From NCBI GenBank assembly GCA_002869275.1, contig PKTF01000405.1:1-64000 (forward strand): DNA of 64,000 nt, in the 5' to 3' direction. The notes beneath the pieces were generated by a model. The model was given only the letters and a program-made list of their open reading frames with translations. It was not told the origin of the DNA and did not search any database. The position numbers and the translations under genes were made by a program. Source of the DNA: Ignavibacteria bacterium (GTDB lineage: Bacteria; Bacteroidota; Ignavibacteria; SZUA-365). Positions 27,460 to 35,645 of this stretch are shown one piece after another. Each line of letters starts with the position of its first letter. Positions within the stretch are counted from its first letter, which is position 1.

Positions 27460-27873
27460 TCAGAGCTTCACAAGCGCTGAATAGTTGATACGTAGAGCAT
27501 CGGCACGGCGCAGCTCCTGCTGCACGTCGCTGACGATACCCATACGCGACCCCTTATCGATGCGGAGCGACATGATAATATTCGGATTGTTCATGCGCTT
27601 CTGGTAGGCGATGTTGGTGATCGCGTTGACAGGAATAATGCTGTCGTCGATCTGGATGCGCTCGTCATTTCCGATCCAGATATAGGAAAGCAGTCGTTTG
27701 TTATCGATTTTTTCAACAGAAATGGCATCCGGCAGCGTGTACTGCACCTGGATATCGACTTCACGCAGCACGGTCGAAACCATGAAGAAGATCAGCAGCA
27801 TGAAGATGATATCAGGCAGGGACGAAGTCGGGATGTCCTGCTGTGACGTGGCTATTTTTTTATTGAATTTCAT
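27460..27873 (-). CDS. ExbD/TolR-family biopolymer transport protein (second copy)
   Basis: 137 residues: a short cytosolic start, one membrane helix (about 21-37, PDIIFMLLIFFMVSTVL) with the conserved Asp21 that carries protons, and a periplasmic domain. It should work with ExbB to turn the proton gradient into force for TonB or a Tol-like partner. Two different ExbD copies follow one ExbB here, a common Bacteroidota arrangement. It is the last gene before the terminator at 27407-27437. Confidence 0.92.
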   Translation of the reverse strand: MKFNKKIATSQQDIPTSSLPDIIFMLLIFFMVSTVLREVDIQVQYTLPDAISVEKIDNKRLLSYIWIGNDERIQIDDSIIPVNAITNIAYQKRMNNPNIIMSLRIDKGSRMGIVSDVQQELRRADALRINYSALVKL

Positions 27874-27893
27874 ATGTTCAGCTCCTCCTGCTC

Positions 27894-28403
27894 TTAACCT
27901 TCTGCCTGGGTCGGTTCGGCAAGGGAGATACGTTGGGGAATCGCCCTGCGGATTTCCATGATCTGATCCTCATTGGCCTGATCCATGGGAACGCCGAATT
28001 TCTCGCGGCTGTATTCCTGGCGCAGGTCCGTGTAGGCGAGTTTCAGCTGGTCCATCACGTCAATGTAGATTTTATACGGAGTATCACGAACGGTCTTGTA
28101 CGAAATGATGAGCTTGGGATTGGACTTGATGCGTGCGATCATCTCCGACTTGATCTGCGGCACACCGATGATTTTCTCATCGAGAAGCACGTCTCCAACC
28201 TCATTAACCAGGAGGTTCGCGATATTATCTGACTTGACGGCAACCTGTTCTGCGTTATCAACCCAGGGCGGCAGCACCAGATCGATGCCGGTATCGACGT
28301 CAATCGTCGTCGTTACCAGGAAGAACAGCAGGAGCAGGAAGGAAATATCCGCCAGTCCGCTCGAACTGATCTCCGCACCGGGTCTCTTTTTCTTACGAAA
28401 CAT
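27894..28403 (-). CDS. ExbD/TolR-family biopolymer transport protein (first copy)
   Basis: 169 residues. The N-terminus MFRKKKRPGAEISSSGLADISFLLLLFFLVTTT, here shown in parts, has the conserved LADISFLLL helix with the proton-path Asp19; a periplasmic domain and an extra C-terminal tail of about 40 residues follow. It lies 37 bases after exbB and 20 before the second exbD. The two ExbD copies differ clearly in sequence, so they may form a mixed complex or serve different partners. Confidence 0.9.
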   Translation of the reverse strand: MFRKKKRPGAEISSSGLADISFLLLLFFLVTTTIDVDTGIDLVLPPWVDNAEQVAVKSDNIANLLVNEVGDVLLDEKIIGVPQIKSEMIARIKSNPKLIISYKTVRDTPYKIYIDVMDQLKLAYTDLRQEYSREKFGVPMDQANEDQIMEIRRAIPQRISLAEPTQAEG

Positions 28404-28440
28404 GATTGAGTCCTCGTGTTAATTGGAAACGGACAGACGG

Positions 28441-29139
28441 TTAGTTGTTGACCTTCTTTCCTCTTTCCAGCAGTACCAGCGAGTCAATCAGTTCAATCGA
28501 ACTTTCTTCCATATCGACGACAAGCTTGTCGATGCGGGCGATGAAGTAGTTGTAGAGGACCTGGAGAATCATCGCGACGATGAGACCGAACAGGGTCGTG
28601 AGCAGTGCAACGGAGATACCGCTGGCAACGATTTCCGGCGAAATATTCTTTGCGGCCGCAATGGAGTCGAATGCCTGGATCATACCGGCAACCGTACCGG
28701 CAAAACCGAGGAGCGGTGCGATGGAGATAAAGGTCGAAATCCAGATCATGCCACGCTCGAGGAAGGACATTTCGATCGAGCCATAGCTGATCACGGCCTT
28801 TTCGGCAGCCTCGATACCTTCATCGGCACGCATGAGACCGGCCTGGAAGACGCTGGCGATCGATCCGCTATTCTTGGAGCATACGTCGATGGCCTTGTCA
28901 ACTCCACCTTCGTCAAGCGCTTTTTTCACGTCGACGAGGAATTTTTTCGTGTTCACGGATGCGCGACCAAGGGAGATGAATTTGAAAATGACGAAGGCCA
29001 GTCCAAGTACGAGACTGATCAGGATCGGCCACATGAAGCCGCCACCCTCGTTGAATTTTTGCACGAGGAAATTGACGACGCCGCCATCATCACCGGCTTC
29101 CTGAAGAAGCAGAAGGAAGGTTCCAAGAACATGCTGCAT
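28441..29139 (-). CDS. ExbB/TolQ/MotA-type proton channel protein
   Basis: 232 residues with three membrane helices: about 35-57, and a pair near 130-155 and 170-198. The pair contains FISIAPLLGFAGTVAGMIQAF, the conserved proton-channel sequence, and ISVALLTTLFGLIVAMILQ. It forms the pentameric channel around an ExbD dimer. The predicted promoter at 29195-29223 and an upstream GGAGG give it its own start of transcription. The partner TonB protein is not in this window. Confidence 0.93.
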   Translation of the reverse strand: MQHVLGTFLLLLQEAGDDGGVVNFLVQKFNEGGGFMWPILISLVLGLAFVIFKFISLGRASVNTKKFLVDVKKALDEGGVDKAIDVCSKNSGSIASVFQAGLMRADEGIEAAEKAVISYGSIEMSFLERGMIWISTFISIAPLLGFAGTVAGMIQAFDSIAAAKNISPEIVASGISVALLTTLFGLIVAMILQVLYNYFIARIDKLVVDMEESSIELIDSLVLLERGKKVNN

Positions 29140-29194
29140 GTTAGTATGCCTCCAGAGTAGAGATAAAGGGTTTCAAAATTCTCAAATCATTACT

Positions 29195-29223
29195 AAAATA
29201 CGCCTCGCACCTGCGAAACTCAA
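29195..29223 (-). promoter_or_regulatory. Predicted sigma-70-type promoter of the exbB operon
   Basis: On the minus strand TTGAGT (29223-29218), 17-base spacer, TATTTT (29200-29195). It lies 56-84 bases upstream of the exbB start in an AT-rich stretch of the gap to nanE. Confidence 0.5.
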
Positions 29224-29307
29224 GCGTATAATCGGGGTAAATTACGAAGATTGTGGGAGAATCCCGATGGGAAAAAGTATCTCCGTCCGATCTCTCCCGA
29301 TTCGGAC

Positions 29308-30030
29308 TCAAGCACCTTCTCCGGCCCCCTCCACGGAACCACTTTCCAGCTCATCGACGAACATCTGCGTGATGATCTGCGGACGTGTGATGGCCGATCC
29401 GACGACCACTGCGTACGCCCCGATATCCAGGCAATGGCGTGCCGCCTCAGGAGACCAGATTCTTCCCTCCGCGATCACCGGAATGGTGAGGGACGTTGAG
29501 AGCTCCCGGATCAATGGAAAATCGGGTGTTTTGTAATCGTCGGTCCTCGTTCCATGTGTGTAGCCCGCGAGGGTAGTCGCAACGAAATCCGCACGCATTT
29601 CCGCTGCCCGCACGCCTTCCCTGAACGTGGCGACGTCGGCCCACAACGGATGATGGAAGCGTTTCCGCGCCTGCTCGAAGAAAAGGAACCCGTCGGTGTC
29701 GACCGGACGCTTGCGCTTCGTCGTGTCTATGGCAACGATATCCGCTCCGGCACTGAACAGCGCATCGATGTCGTCAAGACTCGGCGTGATCAGTGGAGAG
29801 CCGTCGGGATAGGTGCCGTTCGTGAATCCAATGATGGGAAGTTTCGTCTGCGGCCGGATGCTGCGAATGCGTTCAACTCCCTCGATGCGGAGGCCGACCG
29901 CCCCGCCCTGCATGGCTGCATGTACGAAATACGACAGGGCATCGAATGCGTCATTCCCCTGCTGTTCTTCCACATGGCAGGAAACGATCACGCCTCCGTG
30001 CAGCTGATGTGCGATTTGTTCTCCAGTCAT
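29308..30030 (-). CDS. nanE: Putative N-acetylmannosamine-6-phosphate 2-epimerase
   Basis: 240 residues, a TIM-barrel of the NanE family: it interconverts ManNAc-6-P and GlcNAc-6-P. Landmarks are LHGGVIVSCHVEEQQGN at the start, GGAVGLRIEGVERI, PIIGFTN, ADIVAIDTTKRKRP (catalytic Lys in the TTKR segment), and VIAEGRIWSPEAARHCLDIGAYAVVVG at the phosphate-binding end. No sialic-acid lyase, kinase or transporter is in this window, so it may serve amino-sugar recycling instead. It follows the YIP1-like gene by 30 bases. Confidence 0.9.
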   Translation of the reverse strand: MTGEQIAHQLHGGVIVSCHVEEQQGNDAFDALSYFVHAAMQGGAVGLRIEGVERIRSIRPQTKLPIIGFTNGTYPDGSPLITPSLDDIDALFSAGADIVAIDTTKRKRPVDTDGFLFFEQARKRFHHPLWADVATFREGVRAAEMRADFVATTLAGYTHGTRTDDYKTPDFPLIRELSTSLTIPVIAEGRIWSPEAARHCLDIGAYAVVVGSAITRPQIITQMFVDELESGSVEGAGEGA

Positions 30031-30060
30031 GTCACCAACCGATGTAAGTATCGAGTGAAT

Positions 30061-30771
30061 TTATATCGCAGCATGAAACAGAAACACACCTGCGAGAACG
30101 AAAGCTGCCAGCACGGTCCAGAAGACGAGTGTCCGGGTAAATGCCGTTCCGTAGGACAGTCCGTGCAGCATAAAGGGCCGCGGAAGCAGCACCATGCTCC
30201 ACAGCAGCGCGAGCAGGTCTATTCCGACGAAGCTCCAGTACGGCAGGGGCTGTGTTTGCCATGCCGGTGGATTCGTAGAAAACAGCAGAACTCCGAAGAT
30301 CCCGAGCTGCAGCGGTAATACAATGACAGACGTCCACAGAAGCGGTGAGATTCCAAACGCGGCGTACGCTCCCGTCTGTCGAAAACGAAGCCGTGCGCCG
30401 GTACTCACGCGAAACACCGACCGCAGAGCGGCAGTGGCCGCAACAAAAGCCAACAGCCCGAATACAGGTCCGGCGGCGACGCAGGCAAGGAGCACGTAGC
30501 TGAACGGTGTATCAGTGTCTCCAACACGGGCGGCTGCAAGGACCAGGGCGACAAGAACCGGTCCCGTCAGAGCGAACAGCAGGAACGTATAATTTTTCTG
30601 CTCGCTACGCGCGATTCTCAGAAACGTCGTTTCCGGGGATTCAATGATACCCCACAGCGTGGAAAACAGGTTTAGTGCCGGGACGCGATCGCGTATGTAT
30701 GCTCCGCAGCTGCCGCAGCGAAGGTCGAGGACAGAGCTTTCAGCTCCACATGACGGACACCGGCGCGTCAC
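30061..30771 (-). CDS. YIP1-like membrane protein with N-terminal zinc ribbon
   Basis: 236 residues. The first ~27 residues contain two CxxC pairs (CPSCGAESSVLDLRCGSCGA), a zinc ribbon. The rest has about five membrane helices, with the fold seen in YIP1/DUF1282 proteins (SPETTFLRIARSEQKNYTF before the first helix; LRSVFRVSTGARLRFRQTGAYAAFG in the middle). Function is unknown. It is placed between secA and nanE with 27- and 30-base gaps, so it should be cotranscribed with the translocase. Confidence 0.7.
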   Translation of the reverse strand: MTRRCPSCGAESSVLDLRCGSCGAYIRDRVPALNLFSTLWGIIESPETTFLRIARSEQKNYTFLLFALTGPVLVALVLAAARVGDTDTPFSYVLLACVAAGPVFGLLAFVAATAALRSVFRVSTGARLRFRQTGAYAAFGISPLLWTSVIVLPLQLGIFGVLLFSTNPPAWQTQPLPYWSFVGIDLLALLWSMVLLPRPFMLHGLSYGTAFTRTLVFWTVLAAFVLAGVFLFHAAI

Positions 30772-30798
30772 CGGTTGTGAGCGGATGATAACCGCCTC

Positions 30799-33700
30799 CT
30801 ATTTACCGTGACATTGCTTGTACTTCTTGCCGCTGCCACAGGGACAGGGATCATTTCGACCGGGTCTCTTCTCCACACGGACAGGTTGACGTTTGCCTGC
30901 GGTTGCCTCCTGGGGCGCTTCGAGACCGGGAGCCGCTTCCTTATTGGCCTGGTATCCCATTCCAGTCGAGGACTGATGTGAGGTAACCAGTTCGCTGACG
31001 CTCGGTCCGGTCGGCTGTGCAGGGAGATCTTCCTGTACCGGGTAGAGTCGGAAGACCATGCCCAGGACTTCGCGATTAATCATACCAAGCATCTGTACGA
31101 ACAGCTCGAATGCTTCGCGTTTGTATTCGATGAGCGGATCTTTCTGGCCATAGGCGCGCATATGGATACCCTCTTTGAGGTCGTCCATCTCGCGCAGATG
31201 CTCCTTCCAACGCATATCGATCACCTGGAGGAGAGCCATGCGCATGAGTGCGTTCATGACATCCGATCCGAGGTCCTCTTCCTTGCGACGGAGGAAATCG
31301 AAGGAGGACTTGACGATCTGCTCCTTCAGTTCGGGAGCCCCGGAGACACTCACACGCTCCTTATCGAGGTCGAGATCGATCACGAGGTTACGCCGCAGTT
31401 CCTCGCGCAGGCCGTCCATATCACCGCTTTCCCAATGCTGATCGGCGAGCTCCTCGACGTACTGATCGACCATCTCGTAGATTTCATCCTTGAGATTTTC
31501 ACCGATAAGGGCCTGACGGCGACGAGCATAGATGACTGTGCGCTGCTGGTTCATGACGTCATCGTATTCCAGGAGGCGCTTACGAATGCCGAAGTTGTTT
31601 TCCTCCACTTTTTTCTGCGCGCGCTCAACGGATTTGGTGATCATTGAATGGCTGATCACTTCCCCTTCCTCCACACCGAGCTTTGTCATGACTCCGGCGA
31701 TGCGATCAGATTTGAAGAGCCGCATCAGGTCGTCTTCGAGGGAGAGGTAGAACCGAGTCATTCCGGGATCACCCTGGCGACCCGCGCGTCCGCGCAGCTG
31801 CCTGTCGATACGGCGCGCTTCGTGCCGTTCCGTACCGAGAATAACGAGCCCCCCTGCTTCCTTCACACCCGGACCGAGCTTGATATCGGTACCGCGTCCC
31901 GCCATGTTGGTGGCGATTGTCACGGCACCCGGGAGGCCGGCGTTGGCGACAATTTCCGCCTCATGGCGGTGCTGCTTCGCATTGAGAACATTGTGAGGAA
32001 CGCCACGGCGCTTCAGCATACGGGAGAGTGTTTCGGACACTTCCACGTTCGTTGTACCGACGAGAGTCGGCTGTCTGTTCTCACGGCATTCCTCGATGAA
32101 ATCAATGACCGCGTTGTATTTCTCACGCCTCGTCTTGTAAATGTGGTCTTCCTGATCGTCGCGGACGATGGGCCTGTTGGTCGGGATGACCACCACATCG
32201 AGTTTGTAGATTTCATAAAACTCACCGGCCTCGGTTTCCGCTGTACCGGTCATGCCGGCAAGCTTATTGTAGAGTCGGAAATAGTTCTGCAGAGTGATGG
32301 TAGCAAGCGTCTGCGTATCGCCCTCGACCTTGACGTTCTCCTTGCTCTCGATGGCCTGATGCAATCCTTCAGAGTAACGGCGTCCGGGAAGGATGCGTCC
32401 GGTGAAGGTATCGACAATCATCACCTTCCCTTCCTGCACCACATACTCGACATCCTTTTCGTACAGACAGTAGGCCTTGAGCAGCTGGTGGACGGTGTGG
32501 ATGCGATCACTGCGTTCGGCGTACACCTGCTGCAGCTTATCCTTTTCGCGCTGCAGTTCCTTCGGTTCAAGTCCCTGGCCCTCGAGGACACTCAGTTCGG
32601 TAGTGATATCCGGGAGAACGAAGAAATCCGCTTCATCCTTCGAAGGGGCGAGAAACTCTCTTCCCTTGTCGGTGAGATCGACGATATAGGTTTTTTCGTC
32701 GAGGGAGAAATACAGTTCCTCGATAATTTCCGGCATCCTGCGAGCGCTGTCGGCCCGGTAGATGTTTTCCGTCTTATGCATCAGTGTCTCATTTTCCGGA
32801 TCACTGAGAATTTTCAGCAGACGCTTGTTTTTCGGAAGACCGCGCTGGGCCCGGTATATCAGAACCCCGGCTTCATCACGATTGCCATCTTTGAGCAGAC
32901 GTTCGGCCTCTGCCAGGATCTTCGCGATGAAGGCATTCTGGGCGTTGACGATGCGGTCTACCCTGGGCTTCATTTCGTCGAACTTATGATCGGTGTTGCC
33001 GACCGGACCGCTGATGATCAGCGGAGTACGTGCCTCATCGATGAGCACGGAATCGACTTCATCGACGATGGCATAGTTATGCGGCCGCTGCACCATGTCC
33101 TGCGGATCGATAACCATGTTGTCGCGCAGGTAATCGAAGCCGAACTCGTTGTTGGTACCGTAGGTGATGTCCATGTTATAGATTTCACGACGTTCCTGCG
33201 GCGACATCGTGTTCTGGATGCATCCGACGGTCAGCCCGTGAAACTCATAGACGGGCGACATCCATTCGCTGTCACGCTTTGCGAGGTAATCGTTGACGGT
33301 GACGAGATGGACACCCTTCCCCGGCAGTGCGTTGAGGTAGACAGGAAGCGTCGCGACCAGCGTCTTTCCTTCACCCGTCGCCATTTCAGAAATTTTCCCC
33401 TGATGCAGGGTAATACCACCGATGAGCTGCACGTCGAACGGCACCATGTTCCAGACTGTTTTATTGTCCACAACGAGGTACTCATGGTCGACCAGGCGAC
33501 GACAGGTTTCTTTCACGACGGCGAAGGCCTCGGGAAGGATTTCGTCGAGCACGTCCTCGATCGTATCCTTCAGTTCCTCCCGCAGTATTTTCTGCCGGTC
33601 GTGCAGGGCATCGCGGTTCGCCTGACCGGTATCCGTCTCGAGTTCGCGTGTGATGCCCACAATCTCTTCTTCGATCTCACGGGTTTCGTCGGCGATTCTT

Positions 33701-33855
33701 TTCTTGAACGCCGCCGTTTTTTCGCGCAGTTCGTCATCAGTCAGCGAGGCATACTGTGCGAAATGCTCATTTATTTCATCGACGATGGGATAGAGATCCT
33801 TCAGATCGCGCTCATGCTTTCCACCGCCAAACACTTTCGATAAGATATTCAGCAT
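30799..33855 (-). CDS. secA: Preprotein translocase ATPase SecA
   Basis: 1018 residues, somewhat long for SecA but normal for this group. It drives post-translational export through SecYEG. Visible are the MATGEGKTLVATLP Walker A loop, VDEVDSVLIDEARTPLIISG (DEVD box and motif), TNMAGRGTDIKLGPGV and the helicase motif RQLRGRAGRQGDPG. There is an insert in the first nucleotide-binding domain (about 285-390). The protein ends in the zinc-binding DPCPCGSGKKYKQCHGK that contacts SecB and phospholipid. Confidence 0.98.
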   Translation of the reverse strand: MLNILSKVFGGGKHERDLKDLYPIVDEINEHFAQYASLTDDELREKTAAFKKRIADETREIEEEIVGITRELETDTGQANRDALHDRQKILREELKDTIEDVLDEILPEAFAVVKETCRRLVDHEYLVVDNKTVWNMVPFDVQLIGGITLHQGKISEMATGEGKTLVATLPVYLNALPGKGVHLVTVNDYLAKRDSEWMSPVYEFHGLTVGCIQNTMSPQERREIYNMDITYGTNNEFGFDYLRDNMVIDPQDMVQRPHNYAIVDEVDSVLIDEARTPLIISGPVGNTDHKFDEMKPRVDRIVNAQNAFIAKILAEAERLLKDGNRDEAGVLIYRAQRGLPKNKRLLKILSDPENETLMHKTENIYRADSARRMPEIIEELYFSLDEKTYIVDLTDKGREFLAPSKDEADFFVLPDITTELSVLEGQGLEPKELQREKDKLQQVYAERSDRIHTVHQLLKAYCLYEKDVEYVVQEGKVMIVDTFTGRILPGRRYSEGLHQAIESKENVKVEGDTQTLATITLQNYFRLYNKLAGMTGTAETEAGEFYEIYKLDVVVIPTNRPIVRDDQEDHIYKTRREKYNAVIDFIEECRENRQPTLVGTTNVEVSETLSRMLKRRGVPHNVLNAKQHRHEAEIVANAGLPGAVTIATNMAGRGTDIKLGPGVKEAGGLVILGTERHEARRIDRQLRGRAGRQGDPGMTRFYLSLEDDLMRLFKSDRIAGVMTKLGVEEGEVISHSMITKSVERAQKKVEENNFGIRKRLLEYDDVMNQQRTVIYARRRQALIGENLKDEIYEMVDQYVEELADQHWESGDMDGLREELRRNLVIDLDLDKERVSVSGAPELKEQIVKSSFDFLRRKEEDLGSDVMNALMRMALLQVIDMRWKEHLREMDDLKEGIHMRAYGQKDPLIEYKREAFELFVQMLGMINREVLGMVFRLYPVQEDLPAQPTGPSVSELVTSHQSSTGMGYQANKEAAPGLEAPQEATAGKRQPVRVEKRPGRNDPCPCGSGKKYKQCHGK

Positions 33856-33897
33856 TGTTGTTCTTCTTTACCAATGTATGGGGAATTGTCGTACCGG

Positions 33898-34248
33898 TCA
33901 GGGTTGCCGCGTATGGGCGGCGGAAGGGGCCCTGATCGGGTGCGCGCTGCGCAGGAAGACGGATGTGTGTTCACGACGTGACGAGCCTGAGAGCAGCCGG
34001 ATCTCCGGCAGCGCGTGCCTCTGTTTCACCTGTGTCGGCGCTGTGGAACAGGCCGGGTGATGCTTCCCCACCGTCCAGTTGATCTGCGCCCGCAGTGTCG
34101 GTGCGGCGGCCTCGAGAATATGCCGGATAACGCCCGCATCCGCGGATTGCAGGACCGCGGGATCCGCCTGAATGACGGCACTGCAGAACAGAGAAAACGT
34201 GAAGATGAAACCGGTCATGCCACAGATATTCCGTGTGAAATCAAGCAT
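33898..34248 (-). CDS. Small hypothetical secreted protein (tentative)
   Basis: 116 residues with a hydrophobic signal-like start (ICGMTGFIFTFSLFCSAVIQA) and a basic, histidine- and proline-rich rest. No family is recognised. GC use at third codon positions looks like that of neighbouring genes, which supports coding, but there is no ribosome site and an inverted repeat (34236-34266) covers the start codon. If it is not a gene, 33856-34286 is a 431-base gene-free gap upstream of secA that would hold the secA promoter and the dyad and nothing else I can identify. Confidence 0.42.
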   Translation of the reverse strand: MLDFTRNICGMTGFIFTFSLFCSAVIQADPAVLQSADAGVIRHILEAAAPTLRAQINWTVGKHHPACSTAPTQVKQRHALPEIRLLSGSSRREHTSVFLRSAHPIRAPSAAHTRQP

Positions 34249-34266
34249 GTAAAGTACTTGATTTCA
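34236..34266. repeat. 10-bp perfect inverted repeat over the start of the small ORF
   Basis: TGAAATCAAG (34236-34245) and CTTGATTTCA (34257-34266) with an 11-base spacer that contains the start codon at 34248. No T tract follows on either strand, so it is more likely a protein-binding dyad or a leader hairpin than a terminator. Confidence 0.45.
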
Positions 34267-34286
34267 TGTGGTGAATCAAGATCACG

Positions 34287-35645
34287 TCAGGGCAGAATCC
34301 CGGCCCGGCGCATCCCGTTGGCCATGCGATGTGTCGCGAGATCATCCCATTCGTAATGATGGCGGGCATCGGAGATGAATTGCAGACGGCCGTAGCTCGA
34401 TGGTGCGTTTTCACGGTAGCCGCGAGAAGTCGAAGAAATTGATACCCAGTGCAGATTGGCGGGATAGTCGACGTCATGGTAGGTACATGCGAAGCCGGCA
34501 CCGGGCAAAGCGGTCTCATTTTCGAATAATGGACGCGGCAGACGGATACGGAAGACGAATTCGTTAAAGCGATCGGGCTTCGTGCTGACGGATACATCCA
34601 CGAGGTGAGCGTACTGTTCGGCGAGTTTTTTTCCTTCCAGCTCGACGACAGGCGTCCGCTCTTCGCCGTCTCCCATAAAGACATTGAGAATCAGCTGGGC
34701 ATTCGGCGAAAAATCCTGCTCATCACCACCCGGACGTACACGCGTTTTCCGGCTGAGATCGAAATGCAGCGAGAGGACATCCGCGGAATCCTTCTCCGGA
34801 GCGTATAACAGGCGATCATCATTGACGGTGACGGTGAAATACACGAAGCTGCTGTCATATTCGGCGGAGCAGAACAGGCTGCAGTCTTCGGGACCGTGCC
34901 AGCTGCTCCCTCCTTTTACGATCATGAGCGCGGTCGAGTCTCCGATCTCGCGCTGAAGCGCGGCAGGGATGTCATCACCGGCCCTGAATACCGGCAAGGT
35001 GTAATACTTTTGCCGCAGAAAACTGCGACTGCTGTTCGTGCCGTAGAAATGATCCTCAGAAACATGCGAGTCGCCGTCATAGCTGTGTTCATATCCCACG
35101 GCTGTTTCCCTTCCTCTGTAGGCCATCCTTTCCGTCGTCCACTGGTATATCCTGCGGAAAATATTGTCTCGGACGGTATATCCCGTTATACGCCACCCAA
35201 ATTCACCGGTCTTTTCTGTGACGAAAGCCGTTCCTCGTTCGATGGAAAATCCAACCTCTATCGCTTCGAATACGAAGCTGCGTTCCAGTGACTGGACGAG
35301 TTCGAATTCAGCTCCGGCATTCTGGAAAAAATGAACATTCAGCCTTCGGCTGCGGCTGTTTTCCTCCCGGGTAGAGAGGACGACATCCATACCGTCATCC
35401 CCCGTATAATCGCCGACATCGTACCCGTAGATTTTGGACTTCGGCGGGAGTTTTGATAGTATGGACTGGATTTTATCAGGCGAAAAAATACGCTGCAGCG
35501 TCGCCGAAAAGCCCGCGATCTCGAGGCTGTCCGCCAGTGGGACCCCGGCTTTACACGCAGCCTGCGGCAGATACAGAGCGAAAAGGAACAGAACAATGGC
35601 GAGCCATCGCATACCGAGCCGCGGGTGGGCTGTTATCACCTTCAT
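34287..35645 (-). CDS. Hypothetical secreted protein with a probable sugar-binding-like C-terminal domain
   Basis: 452 residues. A signal peptide (MRWLAIVLFLFALYLPQAA) starts at residue 12. The first half includes GYDVGDYTGDDGMDVVLSTRE, which looks like an FG-GAP/VCBS-type repeat. The second half (about 270-440) has CSAEYDSSFVYFTVTVNDDRL, DVLSLHFDLS and NAQLILNVFMGDG, the pattern of CBM9/DOMON-like sugar-binding folds. Both calls are by pattern only. I chose ATG 35645; ATG 35612 and 35666 are alternatives. With 35645 the gene overlaps the 5' end of divergent dacB by 50 bases. Confidence 0.65.
   Translation of the reverse strand: MKVITAHPRLGMRWLAIVLFLFALYLPQAACKAGVPLADSLEIAGFSATLQRIFSPDKIQSILSKLPPKSKIYGYDVGDYTGDDGMDVVLSTREENSRSRRLNVHFFQNAGAEFELVQSLERSFVFEAIEVGFSIERGTAFVTEKTGEFGWRITGYTVRDNIFRRIYQWTTERMAYRGRETAVGYEHSYDGDSHVSEDHFYGTNSSRSFLRQKYYTLPVFRAGDDIPAALQREIGDSTALMIVKGGSSWHGPEDCSLFCSAEYDSSFVYFTVTVNDDRLLYAPEKDSADVLSLHFDLSRKTRVRPGGDEQDFSPNAQLILNVFMGDGEERTPVVELEGKKLAEQYAHLVDVSVSTKPDRFNEFVFRIRLPRPLFENETALPGAGFACTYHDVDYPANLHWVSISSTSRGYRENAPSSYGRLQFISDARHHYEWDDLATHRMANGMRRAGILP

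Noticed and set aside
29240-29300. Possible terminator after nanE
   Set aside because: Only short 4-6 bp partial stems with no proper T tract could be drawn.
31648-33843. A 731-codon open frame on the plus strand
   Set aside because: It lies wholly antisense to secA, whose protein is unmistakable. It has no family character and arises from high GC at third codon positions.
35434-35595. Upstream extension of dacB
   Set aside because: It would hide the signal peptide inside the protein and is antisense to a gene with a good export signal; AAAAGGA supports ATG 35596.
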